From NCBI GenBank assembly GCA_024636405.1, contig JAGXHC010000090.1, positions 1-12,732 on the forward strand: a stretch of DNA of 12,732 bases, written 5' to 3'. Each line of letters begins with the position of its first letter. Position 1 is the first letter of the stretch. The stretch comes from Sulfitobacter sp. Lineage in GTDB: Bacteria > Pseudomonadota > Alphaproteobacteria > Rhodobacterales > Rhodobacteraceae. Below are positions 1 to 6,976 of this stretch, piece by piece. The notes under the pieces are model-generated. The model was not told the origin of the DNA and did not search any database. It saw only the letters and a program-made list of their open reading frames with translations. The position numbers were made by a program, and so were the translations under genes.

Positions 1-2
1 CT

Positions 3-509
3 GCACCTTCGCTTGTGACCTACAATGAATTTGAAAAATTCCTGGCGTTTACCGAACACAAGGATTTTCCGAATGCCAAGGCTGACCACATTGCCAATGG
101 CTGGTCGCAAGAAAAGGTCAAGGAAAGCTATACGCGCCACATAAAATCGCTGATTGCCATCGGGTCTGGTGCGGGCAGCGATGAATTCGCCGGACTTGAA
201 ACTGAATTTGTCGCCTTGACCAATCCCTATGATCCAGATTTTGATGGTCAGATGCAGGTCGCATTGAGCTATGAGGCAAAACCGCGTGCGGATGCGCAGA
301 TCGAAGTATTCGACCGCGCTCCGGATGAATCAGTGAGCATCACCAAATACCGCACGGACGCGGCGGGCGAAGCGACAATTCCGGTGGTGGCAGGCCATGA
401 ATACCTGTTTGACGCCGTCGTATTGCGCCCCTTCGGCGCAGGCGATGACGCGGACGCCCCGGTGTGGGAAACATTATGGGCCGCGCTTACGTTCAAAGTG
501 CCGCAATAA
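3..509 (+). CDS. DUF4198 (NikM-like) domain protein, 5' end outside window
   Basis: The reading frame is open to the first base, so this is the C-terminal part of a longer protein; the GTG at 15 is unlikely to be the real start. About 168 residues are present, against roughly 250-280 in the family, so the signal peptide and N-terminal domain should lie upstream. The visible part has the usual DUF4198 order: a helix like VKESYTRHIKSLIAIG, then GLETEFVALTNPYDP, a beta-sandwich segment ADAQIEVFDR, TDAAGEATIPV, and a C-terminal DAVVLRP plus ETLWAALTFKVP. Family members are periplasmic or membrane-anchored proteins, sometimes linked to nickel or cobalt uptake (NikM-like). The metal link here is family inference only; no transporter gene is visible. 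It lies 42 bases before psuK on the same strand and may be co-transcribed, although the functions do not obviously connect. Confidence 0.75.
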   Translation, partial: APSLVTYNEFEKFLAFTEHKDFPNAKADHIANGWSQEKVKESYTRHIKSLIAIGSGAGSDEFAGLETEFVALTNPYDPDFDGQMQVALSYEAKPRADAQIEVFDRAPDESVSITKYRTDAAGEATIPVVAGHEYLFDAVVLRPFGAGDDADAPVWETLWAALTFKVPQ

Positions 510-551
510 CGCGCCTTGCACATCACGCCCGGTGGCGGCTAGACCCACGCC

Positions 552-1436
552 ATGACAACGACACCTGATATCTTGTGCATCGGATCGGTCCTGTGGGATG
601 TGATTGGACGCGCCGAGGCCGCGATGCGGCATGGCTCGGATATGCCGGGACGGATTACACGTCTGCCCGGTGGTGTCGCGCTTAATATCGCGATGGCGCT
701 GGCGCGGTTTGGGCTGACGCCTGCACTTCTCAGCACGGTCGGACGCGATGTCGAAGGTGACGAGCTTATCGCGGCCTGCGCCGGGCGCGGATTGATCACT
801 GAATTCATCTACCGTTCCGACGATCTGCCCACGGATCGCTACATGGCGGTTGAGGGGTCCAACGGGCTGATTTCGGCCATTGCCGATGCCCATTCACTTG
901 AGGCCGCAGGCGACAAGATCCTGCGCCCGCTCATCGATGGCAGCCTGCCTGCACCTTATACCGGGGCGGTTGCGCTGGACGGTAATCTGACGCTGGATCT
1001 GCTGAGCCAAATGGCGCGCAGTCCGCTGCTGGCCCAAGCAGATCTGCGCGTGGCACCTGCGTCACCGGGCAAGGCGCTGCGGCTTAGTCCGTTCATGCAA
1101 TCCGGGCGCGGCACGCTTTATGTCAATCTGGAAGAGGCTGGTTTGCTGTGCGAGACCGCTTTTAAAACCTCTGCCGCCGCCGCCGAAGGGCTGCTGATGC
1201 GCGGCGCTGTGCGGGTGGTCGTGACCCACGGTGGCGCCCCCGCCACGGCCGGTCAGTCCAGTGGCATCGTTACCCAGGACCCCCCCGCGGTGCATGTTGC
1301 GCGGGTGACGGGGGCCGGTGACACCTTTATGGCCGCCCATATTTCCGCCGAATTGCGCGGTGATCCACCCGAAGCGGCCCTGGCGCATGCGCTTGAATCC
1401 GCAGCATTGTATGTTTCCGGAGAGACCAAAATATGA
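552..1436 (+). CDS. psuK: PfkB-family sugar kinase, probable pseudouridine kinase
   Basis: Predicted to phosphorylate pseudouridine at the 5' position with ATP in the cytoplasm, the first step of pseudouridine breakdown. The 294-residue protein has the PfkB (ribokinase) hallmarks in order: ILCIGSVLWDVIG at the N terminus, the substrate-side signature GGVALNIAMALARFG (about 40-54), a metal-linked NxxE motif (N192 to E195), and the C-terminal signature TGAGDTF (253-259), whose D257 is the expected catalytic base. Length suits a PsuK of about 300 residues. The substrate call comes mainly from the neighbour: the stop codon overlaps the start of psuG (ATGA), so the two are translationally coupled. 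PfkB sequence alone cannot separate pseudouridine from other nucleosides or sugars. The ATG at 552 is the first start before the conserved strand. No strong Shine-Dalgarno is visible, and no transporter or regulator for the pathway lies in the window. Confidence 0.88.
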   Translation: MTTTPDILCIGSVLWDVIGRAEAAMRHGSDMPGRITRLPGGVALNIAMALARFGLTPALLSTVGRDVEGDELIAACAGRGLITEFIYRSDDLPTDRYMAVEGSNGLISAIADAHSLEAAGDKILRPLIDGSLPAPYTGAVALDGNLTLDLLSQMARSPLLAQADLRVAPASPGKALRLSPFMQSGRGTLYVNLEEAGLLCETAFKTSAAAAEGLLMRGAVRVVVTHGGAPATAGQSSGIVTQDPPAVHVARVTGAGDTFMAAHISAELRGDPPEAALAHALESAALYVSGETKI

Positions 1437-2350
1437 CACAGCCCCTGACCTTTGGCACCGAAGTGGCGCGTGCGCGTGAAAACGGGGCCGCGATTGTGGC
1501 TCTGGAAAGCACCATCATCACCCACGGCATGCCCTATCCGCAGAATCTTGAGGTCGCGCGGCAGGTCGAAGAAGATGTCCGCGCCGCTGGCGCCACGCCC
1601 GCGACCATCGCCGTGATCGACGGCGCTTTGCACATCGGGCTGGAGCCTGAGATGCTGAGCGCGCTGGCGCAGGCCAAGGATGTGGCCAAGCTGTCGCGCG
1701 CCGATCTGGCCGTGTGTATGGCCCAAGGTGGCACCGGTGCCACCACCGTGGCCGCGACGATGATTGCCGCACATCTGGCCGGCATTGAAGTCTTTGCGAC
1801 CGGCGGTATCGGGGGCGTGCACAAGGGCGCGGAACACAGTTTCGATATTTCCGCCGACCTTGCTGAGTTGGCCCAAACCCCCGTTACCGTCATCGCCGCG
1901 GGGGCCAAGGCGATCCTTGATGTGGCCAAGACCCTCGAAGTGCTGGAAACCAATGGCGTGCCTGTCATCGTTGTGGGTCAGGACAGTTTTCCCGCATTCT
2001 GGAGCCGCACGTCGCCCCTGCCTGCGCCGCTGCGCATGGACCGCGCCGCCGACATTGCAGCCGCCCACCGCATGCGCGGCGCACTTGGTCTGCCCGGCGG
2101 TCAATTGATTGCAAACCCGATCCCGACCGCTGACGAAATTCCCGCGGGCGACCTTGCCCCGATCATCGCCAAAGCCCAATCAGAGGCCATAGCGCAGGGC
2201 ATTGCCGGCAAAAATGTAACGCCATTTCTACTGGGCCGCATATTTGAGCTGACGGAAGCCCGTTCTCTGACGGCGAATATTGCACTTGTGCGCAACAATG
2301 CCCGCCTTGGGGCTGAAATAGCGCGGATTTTGGCGGCAAAACCTGTCTAG
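1433..2350 (+). CDS. psuG: Pseudouridine-5'-phosphate glycosidase
   Basis: Cleaves the C-C glycosidic bond of pseudouridine 5'-phosphate, giving uracil and ribose 5-phosphate, in the cytoplasm. The 305-residue protein matches the PsuG (YeiN/IndA) family along its length: VALESTIITHGMPYPQN (22-38), AQGGTGATTVAATM (97-110), FATGGIGGVHKGAE (121-134), DISADLAEL, AAGAKAILD (155-163), LETNGVPV and the C-terminal TANIALVRNNARLGAEIA. From memory of E. coli PsuG, the catalytic residues Glu31, Lys93, Asp149, Lys166 (Schiff base) and Asn289 correspond to E25, K86, D142, K159 and N282 here. All are present, so the enzyme should be active. A Shine-Dalgarno GGAGAG at 1419-1424 sits eight bases before the ATG, inside the end of psuK. 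The four-base overlap with psuK makes a compact two-gene catabolic operon. Confidence 0.96.
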   Translation: MTQPLTFGTEVARARENGAAIVALESTIITHGMPYPQNLEVARQVEEDVRAAGATPATIAVIDGALHIGLEPEMLSALAQAKDVAKLSRADLAVCMAQGGTGATTVAATMIAAHLAGIEVFATGGIGGVHKGAEHSFDISADLAELAQTPVTVIAAGAKAILDVAKTLEVLETNGVPVIVVGQDSFPAFWSRTSPLPAPLRMDRAADIAAAHRMRGALGLPGGQLIANPIPTADEIPAGDLAPIIAKAQSEAIAQGIAGKNVTPFLLGRIFELTEARSLTANIALVRNNARLGAEIARILAAKPV

Positions 2351-2437
2351 GTGGCAACTAATTCACCTGCCTGCCATTGTCGCTTTGGCGCAGACGGATT
2401 AGCTGTACTGCAATAAAACAGCGGGTGCCGCCACGAT

Positions 2438-3208
2438 ATGAATACGCCTTTCGATCCTGAACCGACCTCCCTGCCCCGGCGTACCGTGTTGGGACGGCTG
2501 CGGGCGTCATTTCTGACGGGTCTGGTGGTGATTGCGCCCGTTGGCCTGACGATCTGGTTGATTTGGTCTGTGGTTGGCTGGATCGACGGATTTGTGCTCC
2601 CGCTGGTGCCCAAGGCCTATCACCCGGACCGGATGATCCAGGATTTTCTGGGCCTTGATCCTTCGTCGCAATTCAATGTGCGGGGCCTGGGTGTGGTTAT
2701 CTTCTTGATCTTCACCATCATCATGGGATGGATGGCCAAGGGTATTATCGGGCGCTCCTTGATACGTTTTGCCGAAGGTCTGGTAGAGCGGACGCCGGTT
2801 GTGCGTACGATCTATTCCGGCATCAAGCAGATTTCCGAGACGATCTTTGCCCAATCGGACCGCAGCTTTGAGACGGCCTGCCTGATTGAATATCCCCGGC
2901 GTGGCATCTGGGCGCTGGGATTCATCTCTACCACTGCAAAGGGAGAGATCGCCGCAAAGTCCGACCCCTCGGGCGAGATGCTTTCGGTATTTGTGCCAAC
3001 AACGCCGAACCCGACGTCCGGTTTTTTGTTGTTCTTTCCCCGCAAGGACGTGGTTGAGTTGGACATGTCGGTGGAGGATGCCGCAAAGCTCGTCATATCT
3101 GCGGGCCTTGTCTATCCGGCGGACCGTATGCCGGAGTCCGAGGACAATCCGGCGCTTGAGCTGATTGATAAAATCGAGCGCAAAGAGATAGAGCGCGCCC
3201 GCGGCTGA
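2438..3208 (+). CDS. DUF502 family membrane protein
   Basis: A 256-residue protein of the DUF502 family, whose biochemical role is not established. Two membrane segments are visible: about 25-47 (FLTGLVVIAPVGLTIWLIW) and about 83-104 (LGVVIFLIFTIIMGWMAKG), separated by a short loop. The conserved family block RTPVVRTIYSGIKQI lies at 119-132 and the VPTTPNPTSG block at 187-195. The C-terminal two thirds is soluble, probably cytoplasmic, and ends in a charged helix. The start ATG at 2438 gives the expected short basic N terminus (RRTVLGRLRASF) before the first helix. The gene follows psuG by 87 bases in which I see no clear promoter or terminator, and it converges with the patatin-like gene nine bases away. 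Family membership is confident; function is unknown. Confidence 0.92.
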   Translation: MNTPFDPEPTSLPRRTVLGRLRASFLTGLVVIAPVGLTIWLIWSVVGWIDGFVLPLVPKAYHPDRMIQDFLGLDPSSQFNVRGLGVVIFLIFTIIMGWMAKGIIGRSLIRFAEGLVERTPVVRTIYSGIKQISETIFAQSDRSFETACLIEYPRRGIWALGFISTTAKGEIAAKSDPSGEMLSVFVPTTPNPTSGFLLFFPRKDVVELDMSVEDAAKLVISAGLVYPADRMPESEDNPALELIDKIERKEIERARG

Positions 3209-3224
3209 GCGGGATGCTCAGCCG
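3202..3224. terminator. Hairpin holding the stop codons of both converging genes
   Basis: A perfect inverted repeat has arms CGGCTGAGC (3202-3210) and GCTCAGCCG (3216-3224) and a five-base loop GGGAT. The TGA of the DUF502 gene (3206-3208) lies in the left arm and the complement of the patatin-like gene's TGA (3218-3220) in the right arm. It would fold in either transcript and is placed where a bidirectional terminator is needed. Neither side has a run of Ts, so it is not a textbook intrinsic terminator. It could instead be a 3'-end stabilising hairpin or Rho-assisted site. The structure is directly visible; the role is inferred. Confidence 0.55.
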
Positions 3225-4249
3225 AACATGGCGGGAAGGTCGATCGTGCTGCGTGTGCCGATGTGTTCCCACTGCTGCTGCACGAAAGTGTCAGCCGCGG
3301 CGCGCCCGGCTTCTTTCAGCGCAGAGATAACCGCTAGGTTCGGCACCATCTTGGTTGCGACCGACAGTTTGGACATCAAATCGTCATCCGCAATCAGGTG
3401 CACCCTTACCCGGCTCATCCGGCCAGTTGGCATTGTGCCATCGTCCAGCAGGCGTTGGACAAATTCGATGGCACGCAATTCACGCATCAGGCTTGAATTA
3501 AAGCTGATCTCGTTGATCCGGTTCTGGATCTGCTGCGGCGTGATCGGCAGTTCATCGCGCTCCAGCGGGTTCACGTTGATGATCACAATGTCATCGGGCA
3601 ATTCCGGTGCAAACAGCGGGAAAAGCGCAGGATTTCCGGTATAGCCGCCGTCCCAGAACGCTTCACGCCGTCCGGTGATCTTGTCATCAATCTCGACGGC
3701 CTGAAAAACTGTCGGCAGACAGGCCGACGCCAGCAGCGCATCTGGCCCGATCTCATCGCCTTCGAACACGCGAATTTTGCCATTGCGCACCCGCGTCGCA
3801 CAGACAAACAGGCGTGGCGCGGTCTCGGCGCAGATTACGTCATATTGGAACTTCTCAACGATGTCGTTGAGCGGATTTTGATACAGCGCACCGTAAGCGT
3901 AGGGCGACGTCATACTGGCCAACGCGCCTCCGATTTTGATCGGCCAGCTATATTCAATGGCCTGACTAAGCGCACCGATGCCGAACGGTGCCAGCCAATG
4001 CGCCATGCGCAGATCGGAATGCCCCGCCACCTGCGCCCAGAGCCAATCCAGGTTTGCACGCGCGCCAAGTGTTCCACCGGTGATCATCCCGGCCTTGAGG
4101 GCTGCGCCGTTCAGCGCGCCGGCGGACGTGCCGGAGATTGCGCAGATTTCAAGGTCTTCTTCCTCCAGCAGCCGGTCCAGTACACCCCATGTAAAGGCGC
4201 CGTGGGCCCCGCCACCCTGCAGGGCCAGATTGATCCGTTTCTTTGCCAT
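3218..4249 (-). CDS. Patatin-like phospholipase/esterase family protein
   Basis: A 343-residue serine acyl hydrolase of the patatin family. Key motifs are all present: the oxyanion-hole loop GGGAHG (12-17), the nucleophile elbow GTSAG with Ser42, and the DGG motif with Asp200 completing the Ser-Asp dyad. There is no signal peptide or membrane segment, so it is probably cytoplasmic. The ATG at 4249 is chosen because the conserved strand INLALQGGG begins five residues later; an upstream start at 4321 would add 24 residues that only mirror the dehydrogenase gene. It starts two bases after the bdhA stop (TGA-TT-ATG), so translation is probably coupled. That context suggests work on hydroxybutyrate esters, polyhydroxybutyrate granules or lipids, but the sequence does not fix the substrate. 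C-terminal residues 230-343 are helix-rich and have no motif I recognise. Confidence 0.92.
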   Translation of the reverse strand: MAKKRINLALQGGGAHGAFTWGVLDRLLEEEDLEICAISGTSAGALNGAALKAGMITGGTLGARANLDWLWAQVAGHSDLRMAHWLAPFGIGALSQAIEYSWPIKIGGALASMTSPYAYGALYQNPLNDIVEKFQYDVICAETAPRLFVCATRVRNGKIRVFEGDEIGPDALLASACLPTVFQAVEIDDKITGRREAFWDGGYTGNPALFPLFAPELPDDIVIINVNPLERDELPITPQQIQNRINEISFNSSLMRELRAIEFVQRLLDDGTMPTGRMSRVRVHLIADDDLMSKLSVATKMVPNLAVISALKEAGRAAADTFVQQQWEHIGTRSTIDLPAMFG

Positions 4250-4251
4250 AA

Positions 4252-5037
4252 TCAGCTGGCAGTCCAGCCGCCATCGACGCTGATGGTGGTGCCGGTAATC
4301 TGTTCTGCGGCATCGCTGCACAAAAACAGGGCGCTGCCCGCGATCTGATCGATGGTTGCAAATTCCTTGGACGGCTGGCGATCAAGGATCACGTCGCGCT
4401 CGACCGTCTCGCGGTCCAGCTTGCGCTTCTCCATCAGGTCGGTGATCTGTTTTTCCACCAGCGGCGTCATCACATAGCCGGGACAGATGGCATTGCAGGT
4501 GATCGGCTCTTCGGCTGTTTCCATAGCCACGGTTTTGGACAGACCGACAACCCCGTGCTTGGCTGCGACATAGGCGGATTTATCAGCATGCGCGCGCAAC
4601 CCGTGGGCGGACGCGATGTTGATGATACGGCCCCAGCCATTCTTGCGCATCTGCTCAACTGCAACGGCTGTGGTATGAAAGTTGGACGTGAGGCAGATCG
4701 CGATGATCGCATCCCACTTTTCGGTCGGGAAATCCTCAATCGGGCTGACATGCTGGATCCCTGCGTTGTTCACCAGAATGTCGCAACGTCCCGCCTGTTC
4801 GATCAACCGCCGGCAATCCGCACCCTTGGACATATCCGCCTGGATATAGCGCGCCTTGACGCCTGTCTTGTCGGCGATCTTCTTGGCCAGATCATGATCC
4901 GCCGCATCATCCGTAAAGGAGTTCAGCACGATGTCGGCGCCGGCATGTGCCAATTCCCACGCAATGCCCAGCCCGATGCCAGAGTTTGATCCGGTGATCA
5001 CGGCGGTCTTGCCTTTGAGGTTGATTGAAAATGCCAT
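4252..5037 (-). CDS. bdhA: D-3-hydroxybutyrate dehydrogenase (SDR family)
   Basis: Oxidises D-3-hydroxybutyrate to acetoacetate with NAD+, in the cytoplasm, as part of storage-polymer or ketone-body use. The 261-residue protein is a classical short-chain dehydrogenase: TGSNSGIG cofactor loop (15-22), NNAG (90-93), and catalytic Ser143, Tyr156, Lys160. As I recall, the Pseudomonas fragi enzyme holds its substrate with Gln94, His144, Lys152 and Gln196. Here Q95, H145, K153 and Q197 sit at a constant offset of one, which separates it from generic SDRs. The start ATG at 5037 has a good Shine-Dalgarno on the minus strand (AAGGAGAG, centred about ten bases upstream) and begins just before the first beta strand; a longer frame from 5148 adds unconserved sequence. 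It is the first gene of a two-gene operon with the patatin-like hydrolase and is divergent from the MFS gene. Confidence 0.95.
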   Translation of the reverse strand: MAFSINLKGKTAVITGSNSGIGLGIAWELAHAGADIVLNSFTDDAADHDLAKKIADKTGVKARYIQADMSKGADCRRLIEQAGRCDILVNNAGIQHVSPIEDFPTEKWDAIIAICLTSNFHTTAVAVEQMRKNGWGRIINIASAHGLRAHADKSAYVAAKHGVVGLSKTVAMETAEEPITCNAICPGYVMTPLVEKQITDLMEKRKLDRETVERDVILDRQPSKEFATIDQIAGSALFLCSDAAEQITGTTISVDGGWTAS

Positions 5038-5157
5038 CGGGTCTCTCCTTGATTTGCTGCGCATGCATAATGCCTTGCCGCAAGAGCAAAGGAAACGCCT
5101 CAAATCACGCGGACGTTCAAATCCAATCCTGCCGACCGCCACAATCACACCACTGCG

Positions 5158-5185
5158 CTGACATCCGCCGCACGCGTGCTATGTT
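5158..5185 (+). promoter_or_regulatory. Probable promoter of the MFS gene (extended -10)
   Basis: The -35 CTGACA (5158-5163, five of six matches to TTGACA) and -10 TATGTT (5180-5185, four of six) are separated by 16 bases. A TGc immediately before the -10 gives an extended -10. Transcription would start near 5192, about 32 bases before the ATG at 5224. It lies in the 186-base divergent region between bdhA and the MFS gene. For the opposite direction I see only weak -10-like sequence, which I do not list. Confidence 0.5.
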
Positions 5186-5223
5186 CAGGGCATTGACGGT
5201 TCAGGATCGCGACAAGTGACGAT

Positions 5224-6783
5224 ATGCCAATTCTGCCGCGCAGAACGCGCCACGATCGCCGTTGTGGTGCATTCATGATGTCGGGGATGGCCAGATGGAT
5301 CGGCTTTGGCGCGATGTGCCTTGGCATGTTCATGGCGATCCTCGACGTCCAGATCGTTGCCACCTCGCTGCCGAATATCCAGGGCGCGCTGAAAATCGCG
5401 CCAGACCAGATGAGCTGGGTCCAGACCGCCTACCTTATTTCCGAGATCATCGCGATTCCATTGACCGGGCTGCTCATGCGGACCTTCAGCATGCGCTGGA
5501 TGTTCGTGGGCGCGACGGCTGTTTTTGTCGTGGCATCCATCGGTTGCGCAATGTCGCAGGGGTTTGGCACGCTGATCGCCTGGCGCGTGGTACAGGGTTT
5601 TGCGGGTGGCACGTTGATCCCTGCGGTCTTTGCTGCGGTTTTCTTGTTGTTTGAGGAACGCCAGCAAGGGATTGCCACCACATTGGCCGGCGTGGTCGCG
5701 GTGCTGGCCCCCACCGTTGGACCGGTTGCGGGCGGGTGGATCACCCAGACGTTTTCGTGGCACTGGCTGTTTTTGATCAACGTGGCGCCGGGACTGATTG
5801 TGGTGGTGCTGGTGGCACTGCTGCTGCCGCGCGCACAGATGCGCCTGCGCGACGGCCTGCGCATTGACTGGCTGTCGCTGGCGGCGCTGGCGCTGGCGCT
5901 GGCGGCACTTGAGATCGCGCTGAAAGAAGCACCGGCGCGCGGCTGGACCTCTGGACTGGTGCTGGGTCTGATCGCGGTATCGGTGGCCAGCGGCGCGGGC
6001 TTCGTGCGCAGAAGCATCGCGCGAGACGAGCCGATTGTCGCGCTGAGCCACTTTGCCGACCGGCGCTTTGCTGTCGGATGTATTCTTAGCTTCGTTCTTG
6101 GCATTGGCCTGTTTGGCTCCGTTTATCTGATGCCTGTGTTCCTTGCCTTTGTGCGCGGTCACGATTCGCTTGAGATCGGAAAGATCATGCTGGTGACGGG
6201 TGTGGCACAGCTGTTGATCGCGCCTGTTGCCGTCTTTGCCGAAAAACGCATTTCGGCGCGTATTCTGACCGCGCTAGGCTTTGCGTGTTTTGCCATTGGT
6301 TTGGGGATGAGCGCGGTACAGACGCCGCGCACGGATTTTGACGGCATGTTTTGGCCGCAGGTGATGCGCGGGCTTGCGATCATGTTTTGTCTGCTGCCGC
6401 CCACACGCATGGCGCTGGGACATTTGGCACAGGCGCAAGTCCCCGATGCCAGCGGGCTTTTCAATCTCATGCGCAACCTTGGGGGTGCCATTGGCCTGGC
6501 GCTGATCGACACGGTCATCTATTCGCGCAGCGACGGCCATGCCGCGCGCCTGCTGGAACAGGTGCAGGCGGGCGATGTCGATTCGGGGGTGTTCATCGGC
6601 CTTCCCGCGGCGTTGGTGGGCTCTGCGTTGACCGGGCCACCTGACGCGGCCACGCAGGCGGTTTTGTCCGACCTGCTGGAAAAGGCATCCCTTACCATGG
6701 CGATCAATGACGCATGGCTGATGATGGCGGCTTTGACGGCGCTGGCACTGATCTGTGTTCCGTTCGCGCGGCGGAACGGATAG
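5224..6783 (+). CDS. MFS transporter, DHA2 (EmrB/QacA-like) family
   Basis: A 519-residue inner-membrane protein with about 14 hydrophobic segments, typical of proton-driven drug or metabolite exporters of the DHA2 family. Signature regions are the helix-1 motif LDVQIVATSLPNIQGAL (40-56, family form LDxTIVNVALP), motif A-like TGLLMRTFSMRWMF (81-94), RVVQGFAGGTLIPAVF in helix 4, and motif C APTVGPVAGGW (162-172). The motif A aspartate and second glycine are not conserved, which is seen in some DHA2 members. The start is uncertain: ATG 5224 fits a promoter ending at 5185, but ATGs at 5275, 5278 and 5287 lie closer to helix 1 and no candidate has a clear Shine-Dalgarno. No membrane-fusion (EmrA/HlyD) gene or TetR regulator is adjacent, so the cargo cannot be guessed. 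Confidence 0.9.
   Translation: MPILPRRTRHDRRCGAFMMSGMARWIGFGAMCLGMFMAILDVQIVATSLPNIQGALKIAPDQMSWVQTAYLISEIIAIPLTGLLMRTFSMRWMFVGATAVFVVASIGCAMSQGFGTLIAWRVVQGFAGGTLIPAVFAAVFLLFEERQQGIATTLAGVVAVLAPTVGPVAGGWITQTFSWHWLFLINVAPGLIVVVLVALLLPRAQMRLRDGLRIDWLSLAALALALAALEIALKEAPARGWTSGLVLGLIAVSVASGAGFVRRSIARDEPIVALSHFADRRFAVGCILSFVLGIGLFGSVYLMPVFLAFVRGHDSLEIGKIMLVTGVAQLLIAPVAVFAEKRISARILTALGFACFAIGLGMSAVQTPRTDFDGMFWPQVMRGLAIMFCLLPPTRMALGHLAQAQVPDASGLFNLMRNLGGAIGLALIDTVIYSRSDGHAARLLEQVQAGDVDSGVFIGLPAALVGSALTGPPDAATQAVLSDLLEKASLTMAINDAWLMMAALTALALICVPFARRNG
5878..5904 (+). repeat. In-frame CTGGCG hexamer repeat within the MFS gene
   Basis: Four copies of CTGGCG are present (5878, 5887, 5893, 5899), the last three directly tandem and the first separated by one GCG codon. 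They encode a Leu-Ala-rich membrane helix (LAALALALAAL). Gain or loss of a unit would lengthen or shorten the helix by two residues without a frameshift. It is probably just low-complexity helix coding. Confidence 0.6.
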
Positions 6784-6785
6784 CC

Positions 6786-6815
6786 AAAAAAAAACGCCCG
6801 CACGAAGCGGGCGTT
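6786..6815 (-). terminator. Rho-independent terminator, minus-strand orientation
   Basis: Perfect 9-bp stem AACGCCCGC (6793-6801) and GCGGGCGTT (6807-6815) with loop ACGAA. On the minus strand it is followed by nine consecutive Ts (As at 6786-6794 on the plus strand, two of them inside the stem), a textbook intrinsic terminator. On the plus strand it is followed by AAGTTATTG, so it would end the MFS transcript only weakly. It starts nine bases past the MFS stop. Confidence 0.85.
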
Positions 6816-6862
6816 AAGTTATTGAGGCAGGTTTCATACAGGCAAGAAACCTATCGAGCAGT
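6786..6862 (-). ncRNA. Candidate small RNA with 5' hairpin and intrinsic terminator
   Basis: Read on the minus strand, the intergenic region after the MFS gene holds the parts of a compact transcription unit of about 77 bases. A -35/-10 pair lies just upstream (6897 to 6869), placing the start near 6862. The transcript would form a 7-bp hairpin (AGGTTTC, 6852-6846, with GAAACCT, 6835-6829, loop of ten), then an unpaired stretch containing CCTGCCTCAATAAC, then a 9-bp GC-rich terminator hairpin ending in a run of Us. No open reading frame of useful length is present. The terminator's U-run is on the minus strand although both flanking genes are on the plus strand, so without a minus-strand transcript its orientation is unexplained. 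I do not recognise the RNA as a named family. The structure is visible; its expression is inference. Confidence 0.5.
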
Positions 6863-6868
6863 GCCCTC

Positions 6869-6897
6869 TTTATAAGCAATATCGTTCTGTAATCCAA
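6869..6897 (-). promoter_or_regulatory. Candidate promoter of the minus-strand small RNA
   Basis: On the minus strand, TTGGAT (6897-6892) and TATAAA (6874-6869, five of six matches to TATAAT) are separated by 17 bases. The -35 matches only at TTG. It points at the hairpin-terminator unit ending at 6786 and away from the solute-binding-protein gene. Confidence 0.4.
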
Positions 6898-6976
6898 GCA
6901 AAAAGTTTGATAACCCGTGAAGGCACCGTTAAGCGTTGGTCCAGCAAAACAAGGGCAGAGTAGGATTGTTGCGAAA

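Noticed and set aside
1253..2179. Open frame of 308 codons on the minus strand across psuK/psuG
   Set aside because: It lies antisense to two confidently identified enzymes, its translation is rich in Gly, Arg and His with no domain, and it is the expected shadow of codon bias in GC-rich DNA.
2351..2437. Promoter for the DUF502 gene
   Set aside because: Only poor -35/-10 matches with wrong spacing were found, so none is listed; co-transcription with psuKG is possible.
4250..4321. 24-residue N-terminal extension of the patatin-like protein
   Set aside because: It overlaps the end of bdhA and is Arg/His-rich; the conserved family start is right after the ATG at 4249.
5185..6162. Open frame of 325 codons on the minus strand inside the MFS gene
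   Set aside because: The translation is a run of Arg, Gln, His and Asp with no recognisable fold, mirroring hydrophobic codons of the transporter.
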